Below, in pieces: positions 8,020-17,000 of a DNA stretch of 64,000 nucleotides. The notes below the pieces were generated by a model. That model saw nothing but the letters and a program-made list of their open reading frames with translations. It ran no database searches and had not been told where the DNA came from. Location: assembly GCA_965215295.1 (NCBI GenBank), contig OZ244045.1, positions 2,666,001 through 2,730,000 of the forward strand, read 5' to 3'. Both the position numbers and the translations under genes were made by a program. Each line of letters starts with the position of its first letter. Position 1 is the stretch's first letter. Source of the stretch: HK1 sp965215295. Lineage in GTDB: Bacteria; Pseudomonadota; Gammaproteobacteria; HK1.

Positions 8020-8913
8020 ATGATCGACCGCCGGCTGCAAGTCTTCCACGCGGTCGCCGAGCTCAGGAGCTTCACGCGCGCGGGCCGACGGCTGCACATG
8101 ACGCAGCCGGCCGTGACATTCCAGATCCGCCAGCTCGAGGAGCACTTCAACATCAGGCTCTTCGATCGCGTGCACAGCCGGATCGAGCTCACCGCGGCGG
8201 GACGGCAGGTCTACGAGTACGCCCGGCGGATCCTTGCGCTGTACGCCGAGATGAACGGCTCGCTCAGGGAGCTGACCGACGACATGGCCGGTACGCTGAC
8301 GCTCGGCGCGAGCATGACGATCGCGGAATACGACCTGCCGCGGTTGCTCGTGCGCTTCAAGCGGCAGTTCCCCGAAGTGAACGTCCGCCTGCTGATGTCC
8401 AACACCGACGGCATCGTGCAGATGGTGGTGGAAAACCGGATCGATCTCGGCCTGGTGGAAGGCCCCGTGCACAACCGCAGCCTCGCGGTGCGGCGCTACG
8501 ACCTCGACCGGCTCGTCGTCGCACTCCCCCCCGGGCATGCGCTCGCGGGCGAGCCGCGCATTCCGTTCGCGGCACTGCGCGGCGTCCCGCTGATCCTGCG
8601 CGAGGAAGGCTCGGGAACCCGCGAGGTGTTCCTCGATCACGCGCACACGGCCGGCTTCGAGCTCGACGACTTCGACGTGGCCATGGAGCTCGGCAGTCCC
8701 GAAGCGATCAAGGGTGCGGTCGGGGCCGGCCTCGGCGTCACCATCATCTCCATCGCGACCCTGCGAAAGGAGATCGAGCTGGGCGCCCTCCGGGCCGTCG
8801 ATCTCGATCCGCCGATCGAGCGTCCGTTCTCGTTCGTGCACCAGAAGCAGAAATTCCGGGTCCCCGCCGTCGAGGAGTTGCTGCGTTTCGCCACCGGCGG
8901 CCGGCGCGCCTGA
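8020..8913 (+). CDS. LysR-type transcriptional regulator
   Basis: 297 aa from ATG 8020, which begins at the classic MIDRRLQVFHAVAELRSFTRA helix. The winged HTH occupies residues 1-60 (AGRRLHMTQPAVTFQIRQLE is the recognition helix region) and the co-inducer-binding domain about 90-290. Upstream in-frame codons to 7888 are Arg-rich and are not expected in the family. It is divergent from sat with a LysR-type dyad in between, so control of sat, and possibly the apr operon, is plausible. It resembles CbbR/CysB-like regulators in general; the effector is unknown. Confidence 0.9.
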   Translation: MIDRRLQVFHAVAELRSFTRAGRRLHMTQPAVTFQIRQLEEHFNIRLFDRVHSRIELTAAGRQVYEYARRILALYAEMNGSLRELTDDMAGTLTLGASMTIAEYDLPRLLVRFKRQFPEVNVRLLMSNTDGIVQMVVENRIDLGLVEGPVHNRSLAVRRYDLDRLVVALPPGHALAGEPRIPFAALRGVPLILREEGSGTREVFLDHAHTAGFELDDFDVAMELGSPEAIKGAVGAGLGVTIISIATLRKEIELGALRAVDLDPPIERPFSFVHQKQKFRVPAVEELLRFATGGRRA

Positions 8914-9072
8914 TCTCCTCGCCGAGCCCTGCGCCGTCGAACCGGCGGGCGTCCCGCGACGCCCGCCGCGGACCGACGGGTGATGGTCGAATGGTCCGCG
9001 TGCCCCCGCATCGCCGGGAGGTCGGCGGTTCCGGATACGGTCCGCTCCGGCAATGGTCCGCGCGCGCCCGTG

Positions 9073-10590
9073 TCAGCGCACGGTGCCCGAGTACGAAGCC
9101 TGGATGTCGCCGCTTTCGCGGACATAGAGCCGCGATGCGTCGCGCAGGGGCTGAAAGTCCCAGGGGGTGCGGGTTCCGGTGTCGAGGGCGGCGCCGACCA
9201 GGCGGCGGGCCGACTGGCTCTCGCGCACCGCACGATCGAGCGCTTCGACATCCCAGGTCCCGGCAACCACCGCTTCCAGCTCGGCGCGTACCCCGGCGCA
9301 GGCCGGATGCGCGGCGAGATCGTCGAGCTCGTCCGGATCGCTGTCGAGGTCGAAGAGCATGGGGGGATCGGCAGGGCTCGCGATCAGCTTGTACGGACCC
9401 TTGCGGACCATCAACAAGGGAGCGCGCACGCCCTCCGCGGTGTACTCCGCGCACACGAGATCCGGCCAGTCCGCCGCCCCGCCCGATGCGAGGGGCGCGA
9501 GCGATCGGCCGTCGATCGGAGCCGCCGGCTCCGGACACGCGCCGTCGCCCGCCACTTCGAGCAGGGTCGGGAAGAGATCGAGGTGGGAGACGTTCGCGCG
9601 CACCCGCCGCGGCCCGAAGGCGAACGGCGCGTGCACGATCAGGGGCACCCGGACCGACCATTCGAAGAACGACATCTTGAAGAACAGGCCACGCTCGCCG
9701 AGCGAATCGCCGTGGTCCGACGTGAACACGACCAGGGTGTCGTCCGCCGCGCCAATCTCGCCGAGGGTCTCCATCAGCCGGCCGACCTTCGCGTCGACCC
9801 AGCTCGTCAGCGCGTAGTAGGCGCGCCGCATGGACAGGACATCCGACTCGCGGACCTCGGCGCGGTGGCGCCCGGTGAGGAACCAGTGCCGCCGGCTGTG
9901 CGGGTCGCGCTCCTCCAGCCGGATGTCCGCGACCCGCGGCGGATCGATCTCGACGCCGCGATACCGCTCCCACCAGGGCGGCGGCGCGAGGTAGGGATCG
10001 TGGGGCGAGATGAACGAGACGGTGAGCGCGAACGGCCGGTCGTCGCCGCCGTCCGCGTGCTCGTGCAGCCAGCGCACCGCTTCGAACTCGACCTCGTCGT
10101 CATAGGCGACGTTGACGCTGCGCCGGTGCGGTCCGGCATCGAGCACCCGGCTCATGTCGTGGTACCACTCCAGCCAGGTCTCGTCGTCGAGCCGCCAGTC
10201 CGGTGTCCACAGGAAGTCGGCCGGATAGACGTCGGTGGTGACCCGCTCTTCGTAGCCGTGGAGCTGATCGGGACCGACGAAGTGCATCTTGCCGGCCAGG
10301 CAGGTCCGGTAGCCGGCGAGGCGGAGACAGTGGTGGAAGGTGGGTGTCGAGGCGGGGAATTCGACCGCGTTGTCGAACGCGCCGATCCTCGACGGGAGCC
10401 GTCCGCTCAGCATGGAGAACCGCGCCGGCGCGCAGAGCGGGTAGTTGCAGTAGGCGTTCTCGAACACGACGCCCTGCTCGGCGAGGCGGTCGAGATGCGG
10501 GGTCCGCACCACCGGGTGGCCGTAGGCGGGCAGCACCTGCGGCGCGAGCTGATCGGCCATGATGAGGAGAATGTTCGGACGTCGGGACAT
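9073..10590 (-). CDS. betC: Choline-sulfatase-like sulfatase
   Basis: 505 aa from ATG 10590. The type I sulfatase signature C53-A-P-A-R57 (PLCAPARFSMLSGR) is present; Cys53 would be matured to formylglycine. N-terminal NILLIMADQ and later FTSDHGDSLGERG provide metal ligands. The C-terminal stretch SARRLVGAALDTGTRTPWDF, leading to PLRDASRLYVR, is typical of the BetC choline-sulfatase C-terminal domain. No signal peptide is seen, consistent with a cytoplasmic enzyme releasing choline plus sulfate. No betAB or BetI neighbour is present, so the exact substrate is less certain than the family. It is convergent with the LysR gene. Confidence 0.85.
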   Translation of the reverse strand: MSRRPNILLIMADQLAPQVLPAYGHPVVRTPHLDRLAEQGVVFENAYCNYPLCAPARFSMLSGRLPSRIGAFDNAVEFPASTPTFHHCLRLAGYRTCLAGKMHFVGPDQLHGYEERVTTDVYPADFLWTPDWRLDDETWLEWYHDMSRVLDAGPHRRSVNVAYDDEVEFEAVRWLHEHADGGDDRPFALTVSFISPHDPYLAPPPWWERYRGVEIDPPRVADIRLEERDPHSRRHWFLTGRHRAEVRESDVLSMRRAYYALTSWVDAKVGRLMETLGEIGAADDTLVVFTSDHGDSLGERGLFFKMSFFEWSVRVPLIVHAPFAFGPRRVRANVSHLDLFPTLLEVAGDGACPEPAAPIDGRSLAPLASGGAADWPDLVCAEYTAEGVRAPLLMVRKGPYKLIASPADPPMLFDLDSDPDELDDLAAHPACAGVRAELEAVVAGTWDVEALDRAVRESQSARRLVGAALDTGTRTPWDFQPLRDASRLYVRESGDIQASYSGTVR

Positions 10591-10628
10591 GCGCGTGCTC
10601 CAGTGACGGGACTGTCGTTGTACCGCGG

Positions 10629-11480
10629 TCATCCGTATTCGTAGAACCCGCGTCCGCTCTTGCGCCCCAAGCGGCCCGCATCGACCATCTTGCGGAGCAA
10701 CGGGCACGGCCGGTACTTCGAGTCGCTGAACTCCCGGTACATCACGTCCATCACGTAGAGGCAGACATCGAGCCCGATCAGGTCCGCAAGCCGCAGAGGC
10801 CCGATCGGATGGCTCAGGCCGAGCTGCATCGCCAGATCGATCTCCTCCGCCCCCGCGAGCCCCTCCGCGTACACGCAGACAGCCTCGTTGATCATCGGCA
10901 CCAGCATTCGGTTGACGACGAACCCGGGACTGTCCGCCACTGCCACCGCGGTCTTGCCGAGGCGCTCCGCGAGCGCCGTCGCGGCCTCGAACGTCGCATC
11001 GGAGGTCTGCAGCGCGCGAATCACTTCGACGAGCTTCATCAACGGCACCGGATTGAAGAAGTGCATCCCGATCACGCGCTCGGGGCGGGCGCATGCGCCC
11101 GCGATCTTCGTCAACGAGATCGACGACGTATTCGAAGCGAGGATCACATCCTCCCGGCACACCGATTCGAGCGCACGGAAGAGATCGAGCTTGACCTCGG
11201 GGTCCTCGGTCGCGGCTTCGATGCAGACATCGGCTCCGGCCATCGCTTCGATGCCGGTCGCGGTCTCGATGCGGGCCAGGACCGCGTCCTTCTCCGCCGC
11301 GCTCATGCGTTCCTTCTCCACCGCCCGCGCGAGCTGCTTCTCGATCGCGGCGAGTCCCGCGGCCACCGCTTCCGCACTCGCGTCGCTCATCACCACGTCG
11401 AAGCCGCTTGCGGCACCCACTTGGGCGATGCCCCGTCCCATCGTTCCGGCGCCGACGACGCCGATGCGTTTCACGTCCAT
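10629..11480 (-). CDS. 3-hydroxybutyryl-CoA dehydrogenase (3-hydroxyacyl-CoA dehydrogenase)
   Basis: 283 aa, the usual length for single-function Hbd/PaaH-type enzymes. The NAD-binding motif VGAGTMGRG lies at residues 9-17, SNTSSISLTKIA at about 116-127, and the catalytic-His segment GMHFFNPVPLMKLVE has H140. The C-terminal dimerisation domain ends in RKSGRGFYEYG. GGAGG precedes ATG 11480. Its 5' end overlaps the preceding glutathione transferase gene by 10 bp, so the two are co-transcribed. It could feed acetoacetyl-CoA/3-hydroxybutyryl-CoA metabolism together with PhaC at 58 kb, although PhaB-type reductases are the usual supply route. Confidence 0.92.
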   Translation of the reverse strand: MDVKRIGVVGAGTMGRGIAQVGAASGFDVVMSDASAEAVAAGLAAIEKQLARAVEKERMSAAEKDAVLARIETATGIEAMAGADVCIEAATEDPEVKLDLFRALESVCREDVILASNTSSISLTKIAGACARPERVIGMHFFNPVPLMKLVEVIRALQTSDATFEAATALAERLGKTAVAVADSPGFVVNRMLVPMINEAVCVYAEGLAGAEEIDLAMQLGLSHPIGPLRLADLIGLDVCLYVMDVMYREFSDSKYRPCPLLRKMVDAGRLGRKSGRGFYEYG

Positions 11481-12175
11481 ACGTCCTCCGTCCGACACGA
11501 ATGCCGTCCGCCGCGGCTCGATGCGGGCGCCACGCGCATCGCGGATTCGAAGTCCGCCCGGGTGATGGGCACGTGGCCCGGCTGGGCGGCGACCCGGGCG
11601 AGCCAAGTCCGCACGGCCGGGTAGAAGGCGAGGTCGAAGCCGCCCTCGCCGGCGACGTGGGTGTAGGCGTAGAGGGCGAGGTCGGCGACCGTGCAGGCGT
11701 CGCCCACGAAGAAGTCGCGGCCCCCGCCCCCCGCGAGACGGTCCTCCATCACCCTGAGCGCCGCCCGGCCGCCGGTCATGCGCTCCTCGAGCGCGCGCTC
11801 CCAGTAGGGATCGCCCGCCCGCTCGGCCCACAGGTGGTGGCGCCAGAAGCGTGCGACGGCGATGTTCGGCTCGTGGCTGTACTGCTCGAAGAAGAGCCAC
11901 TGATGGACCTCGGCCCGGGCGAAGGGGTCGTCCGGCAGGAAGGGCGTGCCATCGGCGAGGTAGAGCAGGATCGCGCCCGACTCCGCGATGCGCCGTCCGT
12001 CGTCGAGCTCCAGCAACGGGACCCGCCCGTTCGGGTTCATCGCCAGGTACTCGGGCGTGCGCGTCTCCCCCTTCAGGATGTCGAGCAGCACGAGCTCGAA
12101 CGGCCGGCCGAGCCGGCTCAGCAGCAACCGGCACTTGTAACCGTTCCCCGACTCCAGGAAGTCGTAGAGCTTCAT
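11471..12175 (-). CDS. Glutathione S-transferase family protein
   Basis: 234 aa from ATG 12175 (MKLYDF). The N-terminal thioredoxin-like GSH domain covers about residues 1-78, with the cis-Pro segment GRVPLLELDDGRRIAESGAI. An all-helical C-terminal domain covers about 88-210 and includes the N-capping FFVGDACTVADLALYAY. It is transcribed ahead of, and overlapping, the hydroxyacyl-CoA dehydrogenase gene, with shared minus-strand direction. The substrate is unknown. The last 25 residues are Arg/Ser-rich and lie over the 3' overlap. Confidence 0.9.
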   Translation of the reverse strand: MKLYDFLESGNGYKCRLLLSRLGRPFELVLLDILKGETRTPEYLAMNPNGRVPLLELDDGRRIAESGAILLYLADGTPFLPDDPFARAEVHQWLFFEQYSHEPNIAVARFWRHHLWAERAGDPYWERALEERMTGGRAALRVMEDRLAGGGGRDFFVGDACTVADLALYAYTHVAGEGGFDLAFYPAVRTWLARVAAQPGHVPITRADFESAMRVAPASSRGGRHSCRTEDVWT

Positions 12176-12448
12176 GGGCCTCCCTCGATTCCGCCAAGCT
12201 CGCACGCCGGGCCACATCTTCCGATGTCCGCGGAGTTCACCGGCCGAACTCCGTTCCGCGGGCCGGAGAATATTGCAGAAACGTCATTCCACGTCTCCCG
12301 CATCAGCTTCGACAACCCGACGGCATCCCGTTCCGGTATCGGAGGAAATGTGACGGCGAGCCCTCTACACGCCCGTCCGGGGCGATTATCATCCGGCGTC
12401 CCTACACGGCGCGAGGACGCGAATGCACACGCTGCAAGCGAAGAAACG

Positions 12449-14641
12449 ATGTCCGGGAGAGTGAAGATCGGCGGCCTCGACGTCGCCAGGTGCCTGCACG
12501 ATCTGGTCAACGACGAGATCGCCCCCGGAACCGGGGTCGAACCCGAAACGTTCTGGCGTTCGCTCGCCGACATCGTCCGGGACCTCGGGCCGCGGAACCA
12601 TGCGTTGCTCGAACGGCGGGACCGGCTCCAGGCGCAGATCGACGCATGGCACTCGACACGCGCCACACAGCCCCTCGACCCGGCCGAATACCGGGCCTTC
12701 CTGGAATCCATCGGCTACCTGCTCCCGGCCGGTGACGACTTCCGCATCGAAACCGGGAACGTCGACGACGAGGTCGCCCTGATCGCCGGACCCCAGCTCG
12801 TCGTTCCGGTCGACAACGCCCGCTACGCCCTCAACGCCGCCAACGCCCGCTGGGGCAGCCTGTACGACGCGCTGTACGGCACCGACGTCGTTCCCCGTGA
12901 CGAGAACGGTTCGGCATCCGGAGGTTTCGACCCCGCGCGAGGAAAACGGGTCATCGCGTGGACGCACGAGTTCCTCGACGAGACCGCGCCCCTTGCGGGC
13001 GGCTCGCACGCCGCGGTGACCGGCTACGCGTTGCGCCGGCGCCACGACGGCGAAGGAGTCGAGCTCGTGGCGACCCTTGCCGACGGGTCGCAGGCGGGGC
13101 TCGCCGATCCCGGACAGTTCGCCGGTTACCGGGAATGCGCCGGCCAGCTCTCGTGCGTGCTCCTGAAGAACAATCGGCTGCATGTCGAGCTGCACATCGA
13201 CCGCGACCACACGGTCGGAAAACTCGGTCGGGCCGGCGTCAGCGACATCACGCTCGAGGCGGCGATCACCACCATCGAAGACTGTGAAGACGCGGTGTCG
13301 GCGGTCGACGCCGACGACAAGACGCAGGTGTACCGCAACTGGCTGGGGCTGATGAAGGGCGACCTCGAAGCCTCGTTCACCAAGGGAGGCAGGGAGGTCG
13401 TCCGGCGGCTCGTCCCGGACCGCACCTGGCGCGCTCCCGGCGGCGGAACCATCGAGCTTCCCGGGCGCAGCCTCATGCTCGTGCGCAACGTGGGGATCCA
13501 CATGTACACGGATGCGGTCCTCGACGGGAACGGCGAGGAGGTCCCCGAAGGCTTCCTCGACGCGATGGTCACGGTGCTCGCCGCCAAGCACGACCTCGAC
13601 GGACGCGGCGGGTTCGCGAACAGCCGCAAGGGCAGCGTCTACATCGTCAAGCCGAAGCTCCACGGCCCGGAGGAGGTCGCCGCCACCGTCGAGCTGTTCG
13701 AGCGGGTCGAGGACGCGCTCGGCCTGGACCGCGACACCATCAAGCTCGGCATCATGGACGAGGAACGGCGCACCACCGTGAACCTCCCCGAGTGCATCCG
13801 CGCCGCGAAGTCCCGCGTCATCTTCATCAACACCGGCTTCCTGGACCGCACCGGAGACGAGATCCACACGTCGATGGAGGCCGGCCCGGTCATCCCGAAG
13901 GCGGAGATGAGGGCGCAGCGCTGGATTGCGGCCTACGAGGACTGGAACGTCGACGTCGGGCTCGCGGCGGGACTCGCGGGCCGCGCGCAGATCGGCAAGG
14001 GCATGTGGGCCGCCCCGGATGCGATGGCGGACATGATGGCGCAGAAGGTCGACCATCCGCGCGCCGGCGCGAACACCGCATGGGTGCCCTCGCCGACTGC
14101 CGCCGTCCTGCACGCGGTGCACTACCACCGCGTGCACGTGGCCGAGCGCCAGCGGGAGATTGCCGGACGCGAGCGGGCCGCGCTCGGTGACATCCTCTCG
14201 ATTCCCCTGCTCGCCGGCCGGAACCTCGGGCCGGAGGAAATCCGGAACGAGCTCGACAACAACGCGCAGGGGATCCTCGGCTACGTCGTACGGTGGATCG
14301 GCCAGGGGGTGGGATGCTCGAAAGTGCCCGACATCGACAACATCGCCCTGATGGAGGATCGGGCGACCTTGCGCATATCCAGCCAGCTCATCGCGAACTG
14401 GCTCCACCACGGGGTGACGGACGAGGCACAGGTCCGGGCCACCTTCGAACGGATGGCCGCGGTGGTGGACCGGCAGAACGAGGGCGATCCCGCCTACCGC
14501 CCGATGGCCACGGACACGAACGCCAGCATCGAGTTCGAGGCCGCGCTCGAACTCGTGTTCACGGGACGCGATCAGCCGAACGGATACACCGAGTGGATCC
14601 TGCACCGCCGCCGGCGCGAGGCGAAGGCGGCGCGGGCCTGA
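12449..14641 (+). CDS. glcB: Malate synthase G
   Basis: 730 aa from ATG 12449 (MSGRVKIGGLDVARCLHDLV), close to the 723 aa of typical GlcB. Upstream open codons run antisense through two other genes and are discarded. Diagnostic segments are RGGFANSRKGSVYIVKPKLH, KLGIMDEERRTTVNLPECI, FINTGFLDRTGDEIHTSM and AQIGKGMWAAPDAMADMM. It condenses glyoxylate with acetyl-CoA to malate in the cytoplasm (glyoxylate bypass or glycolate use). No isocitrate lyase lies nearby. Confidence 0.97.
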   Translation: MSGRVKIGGLDVARCLHDLVNDEIAPGTGVEPETFWRSLADIVRDLGPRNHALLERRDRLQAQIDAWHSTRATQPLDPAEYRAFLESIGYLLPAGDDFRIETGNVDDEVALIAGPQLVVPVDNARYALNAANARWGSLYDALYGTDVVPRDENGSASGGFDPARGKRVIAWTHEFLDETAPLAGGSHAAVTGYALRRRHDGEGVELVATLADGSQAGLADPGQFAGYRECAGQLSCVLLKNNRLHVELHIDRDHTVGKLGRAGVSDITLEAAITTIEDCEDAVSAVDADDKTQVYRNWLGLMKGDLEASFTKGGREVVRRLVPDRTWRAPGGGTIELPGRSLMLVRNVGIHMYTDAVLDGNGEEVPEGFLDAMVTVLAAKHDLDGRGGFANSRKGSVYIVKPKLHGPEEVAATVELFERVEDALGLDRDTIKLGIMDEERRTTVNLPECIRAAKSRVIFINTGFLDRTGDEIHTSMEAGPVIPKAEMRAQRWIAAYEDWNVDVGLAAGLAGRAQIGKGMWAAPDAMADMMAQKVDHPRAGANTAWVPSPTAAVLHAVHYHRVHVAERQREIAGRERAALGDILSIPLLAGRNLGPEEIRNELDNNAQGILGYVVRWIGQGVGCSKVPDIDNIALMEDRATLRISSQLIANWLHHGVTDEAQVRATFERMAAVVDRQNEGDPAYRPMATDTNASIEFEAALELVFTGRDQPNGYTEWILHRRRREAKAARA

Positions 14642-14654
14642 ATCCCGGCCCGGC

Positions 14655-15416
14655 GTGAATGGTCCGGAACGCCCTCGAATTCGGGATGCGCGCTCGCGGC
14701 CGGAGCCTCCCGTGCTGAAGCGTTCGACGCCACGGGCGGTGCTGCTGGACGCGGCAGGAACGCTGATCGACCTGGCCAGGCCGCTCGGCGATACCTATTC
14801 GGAACTCGCACGGGAATTCGGCGGCGATCTCGACCCCGGCACCCTGACGGCCGGATTCCGGAACGCGTTCACCGAGGTCCCGACGATGGCGTTTCCCGGC
14901 CGGAGCGGCGCGGACCTCGACCGCGCCGAGCGCGGCTGGTGGCGCGCGGTGGTGGAACGGGCGACCCGCGCGGCCGGAGGGGTACCCGAGTTCGATGGCT
15001 ACTTCGATCGCCTCTATGCCCACTACGCGAGTGCGCGGGCCTGGAGGGCATACCCCGAGGTCCCGGACGTGCTCTCGGCGTTGCGTGGCCGAGGGTTCGA
15101 GCTCGCGGTGGTATCGAACTTCGACTCGCGCCTGCCGCCGCTGCTCGACGCGCTGGGGCTCGCGCCATTCTTCGATGCGGTGGTGTGCTCCGCGCAGGCC
15201 GGGGCGGCAAAGCCGGACCGCGCGATCTTCGCCCATGCGCTCGCGGCCCTCGGAATCGAGGCATCCGAGGCGCTGCACGTCGGCGACAGCCGCGAGGCCG
15301 ACTACGACGGCGCGCGCGCGGCGGGAATCGAAGCACTCCTCGTCGACCGCGGCGCGACCGCGCATCGTGCCGGCGCCATCACGGACTTGCGCGGGATCCT
15401 GGACGTCCTCGGCTGA
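14655..15416 (+). CDS. HAD-superfamily hydrolase (HDHD3/REG-2-like)
   Basis: 253 aa from ATG 14655; a GTG at 14712 would give 234 aa and start right at the fold, so the first 19 residues are doubtful. HAD motifs are motif I LLDAAGTLID (Asp32 nucleophile), motif II VVSNFDS, motif III AAKPDRAIF and motif IV LHVGDSREADYDGARAAGI. The second Asp of motif I is Ala, as in several REG-2/HDHD3-like members, so phosphatase efficiency is uncertain. It follows glcB by 13 bp and is probably co-transcribed. Its 3' end overlaps the convergent glycosidase-like gene by 38 bp. Confidence 0.85.
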   Translation: MNGPERPRIRDARSRPEPPVLKRSTPRAVLLDAAGTLIDLARPLGDTYSELAREFGGDLDPGTLTAGFRNAFTEVPTMAFPGRSGADLDRAERGWWRAVVERATRAAGGVPEFDGYFDRLYAHYASARAWRAYPEVPDVLSALRGRGFELAVVSNFDSRLPPLLDALGLAPFFDAVVCSAQAGAAKPDRAIFAHALAALGIEASEALHVGDSREADYDGARAAGIEALLVDRGATAHRAGAITDLRGILDVLG

Positions 15417-16473
15417 GTGCGCCCGGTGGTCCGGCCCGGGACCACGCCTGCGTTGCTCCGGGCGCCGGCGCCGGTGTCCTCCTCGCACCCACGCTTCGGC
15501 CGGCGCGATTGCCGGCGCCCCCGGCCCGGTCGAGCCCCAGAACCTCCGCGATCCCGATGGCGGACTCGCCGCCACCGCAATAGAGCAGGAACGTCCGGCC
15601 CTCTTCCTCGTACACGCACGGGTCCCGGAGCTGGCGCACCGGGCGATTGATCTCGCCGCGCACCGACGGCTCGATGCGCAAACCGGCTCCTTCCCATGCC
15701 CGTTCCGGTTCGAGCACAACGCAGGCCGCCCCCTCTTCGCGCCACCGCGTCCAGTCGCCATCGAGCCGGACGCGCGAGTGGAGGATGCGTTCCGGTGCGT
15801 CGCCGACCCGCGACCAGAAGACGTCGAGCGCATCGCCGGTGCGGCGCACCGCGGCATGGCGCATCTCGGGACAGAACAGCACCGGACCCGGCTCGAAGCC
15901 GGTCAGCCCGTCGCGCGAGCGGCGCAACTCCCCGGGCATCACCAGCGCGTAGTGCCATCCCCGGTGCCGGAACACCCGAAAGTACGAGTCGCCGAGGATC
16001 TCCGGGCGGGCCTCGAAGGCGATGCCGTCCGCCGACACCGCGACCCGGGTGCGCTGCGCTCCGTTCTGGAGCATGCCGTGGTAGTACATCCGGACCTCCC
16101 GGCGGTCGTGGTCGACGTGCACGTCCGGTGACGCGATGTGCGGGCAGAGGGGGTCCTGCTCGAGCGACCCCGCCGCCGCACCGCGTGTTTCGTCGCAGAC
16201 CGCCGCAGGGTCCGGCCGCTCGATGGCGAAGTGCGACGCCGCCAGCGTGAGCGTCCCCGGCGTGTGCATGCGCCAGGGGCCGGTGAGGGCGTCCGCGACG
16301 GCGAGCCGGATGTAGGCGCCCTTGTGGTCGGCGAAGTACAGGTAGTACCGGCCGAGCGGCGCCTCGATCCAGTCGGGGACCCGGACAAGCGAGGGGCCGT
16401 TGATGTTCGTGCCCATCCGTTCGTCCATGCCGGGCCGGACGATCGGCTCGGTCGAAAGTCGAACCACGCGCAT
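15379..16473 (-). CDS. Glycosidase-like five-bladed beta-propeller protein of unknown specificity
   Basis: 364 aa from ATG 16473; a GTG two codons upstream with GGGAG spacing is an equally good start. The N-terminus GTNINGPSLVRVPDWIE followed by GRYYLYFADHKGAYIRLAVA resembles GH43/GH32-type propeller proteins. Further repeats of the W/Y-D-G-x-F type occur, and an RQLRDPCVYEEEGRTFLLYC segment near residue 300. No signal peptide is seen. After about residue 320 the chain becomes Gly/Arg/Pro-rich and overlaps the HAD gene antisense by 38 bp, so the true C-terminus may be shorter or extended by mutation. Enzymatic activity is not shown by the sequence. Confidence 0.7.
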   Translation of the reverse strand: MRVVRLSTEPIVRPGMDERMGTNINGPSLVRVPDWIEAPLGRYYLYFADHKGAYIRLAVADALTGPWRMHTPGTLTLAASHFAIERPDPAAVCDETRGAAAGSLEQDPLCPHIASPDVHVDHDRREVRMYYHGMLQNGAQRTRVAVSADGIAFEARPEILGDSYFRVFRHRGWHYALVMPGELRRSRDGLTGFEPGPVLFCPEMRHAAVRRTGDALDVFWSRVGDAPERILHSRVRLDGDWTRWREEGAACVVLEPERAWEGAGLRIEPSVRGEINRPVRQLRDPCVYEEEGRTFLLYCGGGESAIGIAEVLGLDRAGGAGNRAGRSVGARRTPAPAPGATQAWSRAGPPGALSRGRPGSRASP

Positions 16474-16605
16474 CGCGTTCACCTGTCCGTCTCCCTTCGC
16501 ACTCGCGCAACGGTACCGGCCGGCAACCCGGCGCCGGTACGCCCGATCGAACCCTGCATGGCGACAGTCGAGCTTGCAAGGGAGGCGGGCGCGGAGGTCT
16601 CCGGC

Positions 16606-16659
16606 GCCGACCCGGGGCGGCGGTCCAGCGGTGCCGACCCGGGGCGACGGCCGGCGGCG
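16606..16659. repeat. 27-bp direct repeat, two copies
   Basis: GCCGACCCGGGGCG occurs at 16606 and again at 16633, within two near-identical 27-bp units, just upstream of the 61-bp array. Confidence 0.7.
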
Positions 16660-16691
16660 CTCTCCCGGCGGGACCCGGACCGCGACCACAT

Positions 16692-16950
16692 GGATGCCGG
16701 GTCGCCGCATTCGACGGCGCCCTCACCCTCGCGGCCCGCACCGCGCCCACACGGATGCCGGGTCGCCGCATTCGACGGTGCCCTCGCCCTCGCGGCCCGC
16801 ACCGCACCCGCACGGATGCCGGGTCGCCGCATTCGACGGCGCCCTCACCCTCGCGGCCCGCACCGCACCCACACGGATGCCGGGTCGCCGCATTCGACGG
16901 CGCCCTCGCCCTCGCGGCCCGCACCGCGCCCGCATGGATGCCGGAAGCAC
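16692..16950. repeat. 61-bp tandem repeat, four copies plus a partial fifth
   Basis: Units start at 16692, 16753, 16814 and 16875, with a degenerate fifth at 16936. Each begins GGATGCCGGGTCGCCGCATT and differs at only a few positions (such as T/C and G/A alternations). A period of 61 is not divisible by three, so the array is not a conserved protein repeat. There are no unique spacers, so it is not CRISPR. It lies directly in front of the Sir2 gene. Confidence 0.92.
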
Positions 16951-17000
16951 CGCATCCGAAGGTACGATGTACGGCCGCATCCTTGCCTGCTTCCGGAACC

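Larger units (their letters stand above)
16474..17000. other. Repeat-filled divergent gap between glycosidase-like gene and Sir2 gene
   Basis: 527 bp almost wholly occupied by two families of tandem repeats, a 27-bp pair near 16606-16656 and a 61-bp array at 16692-16950. No protein gene is supported, because the ORFs here are frame-open only through the repeats. Confidence 0.7.

Noticed and set aside
16692..16950. Possible CRISPR array.
   Set aside because: The 61-bp units follow each other directly without unique spacers, and no cas gene is nearby.
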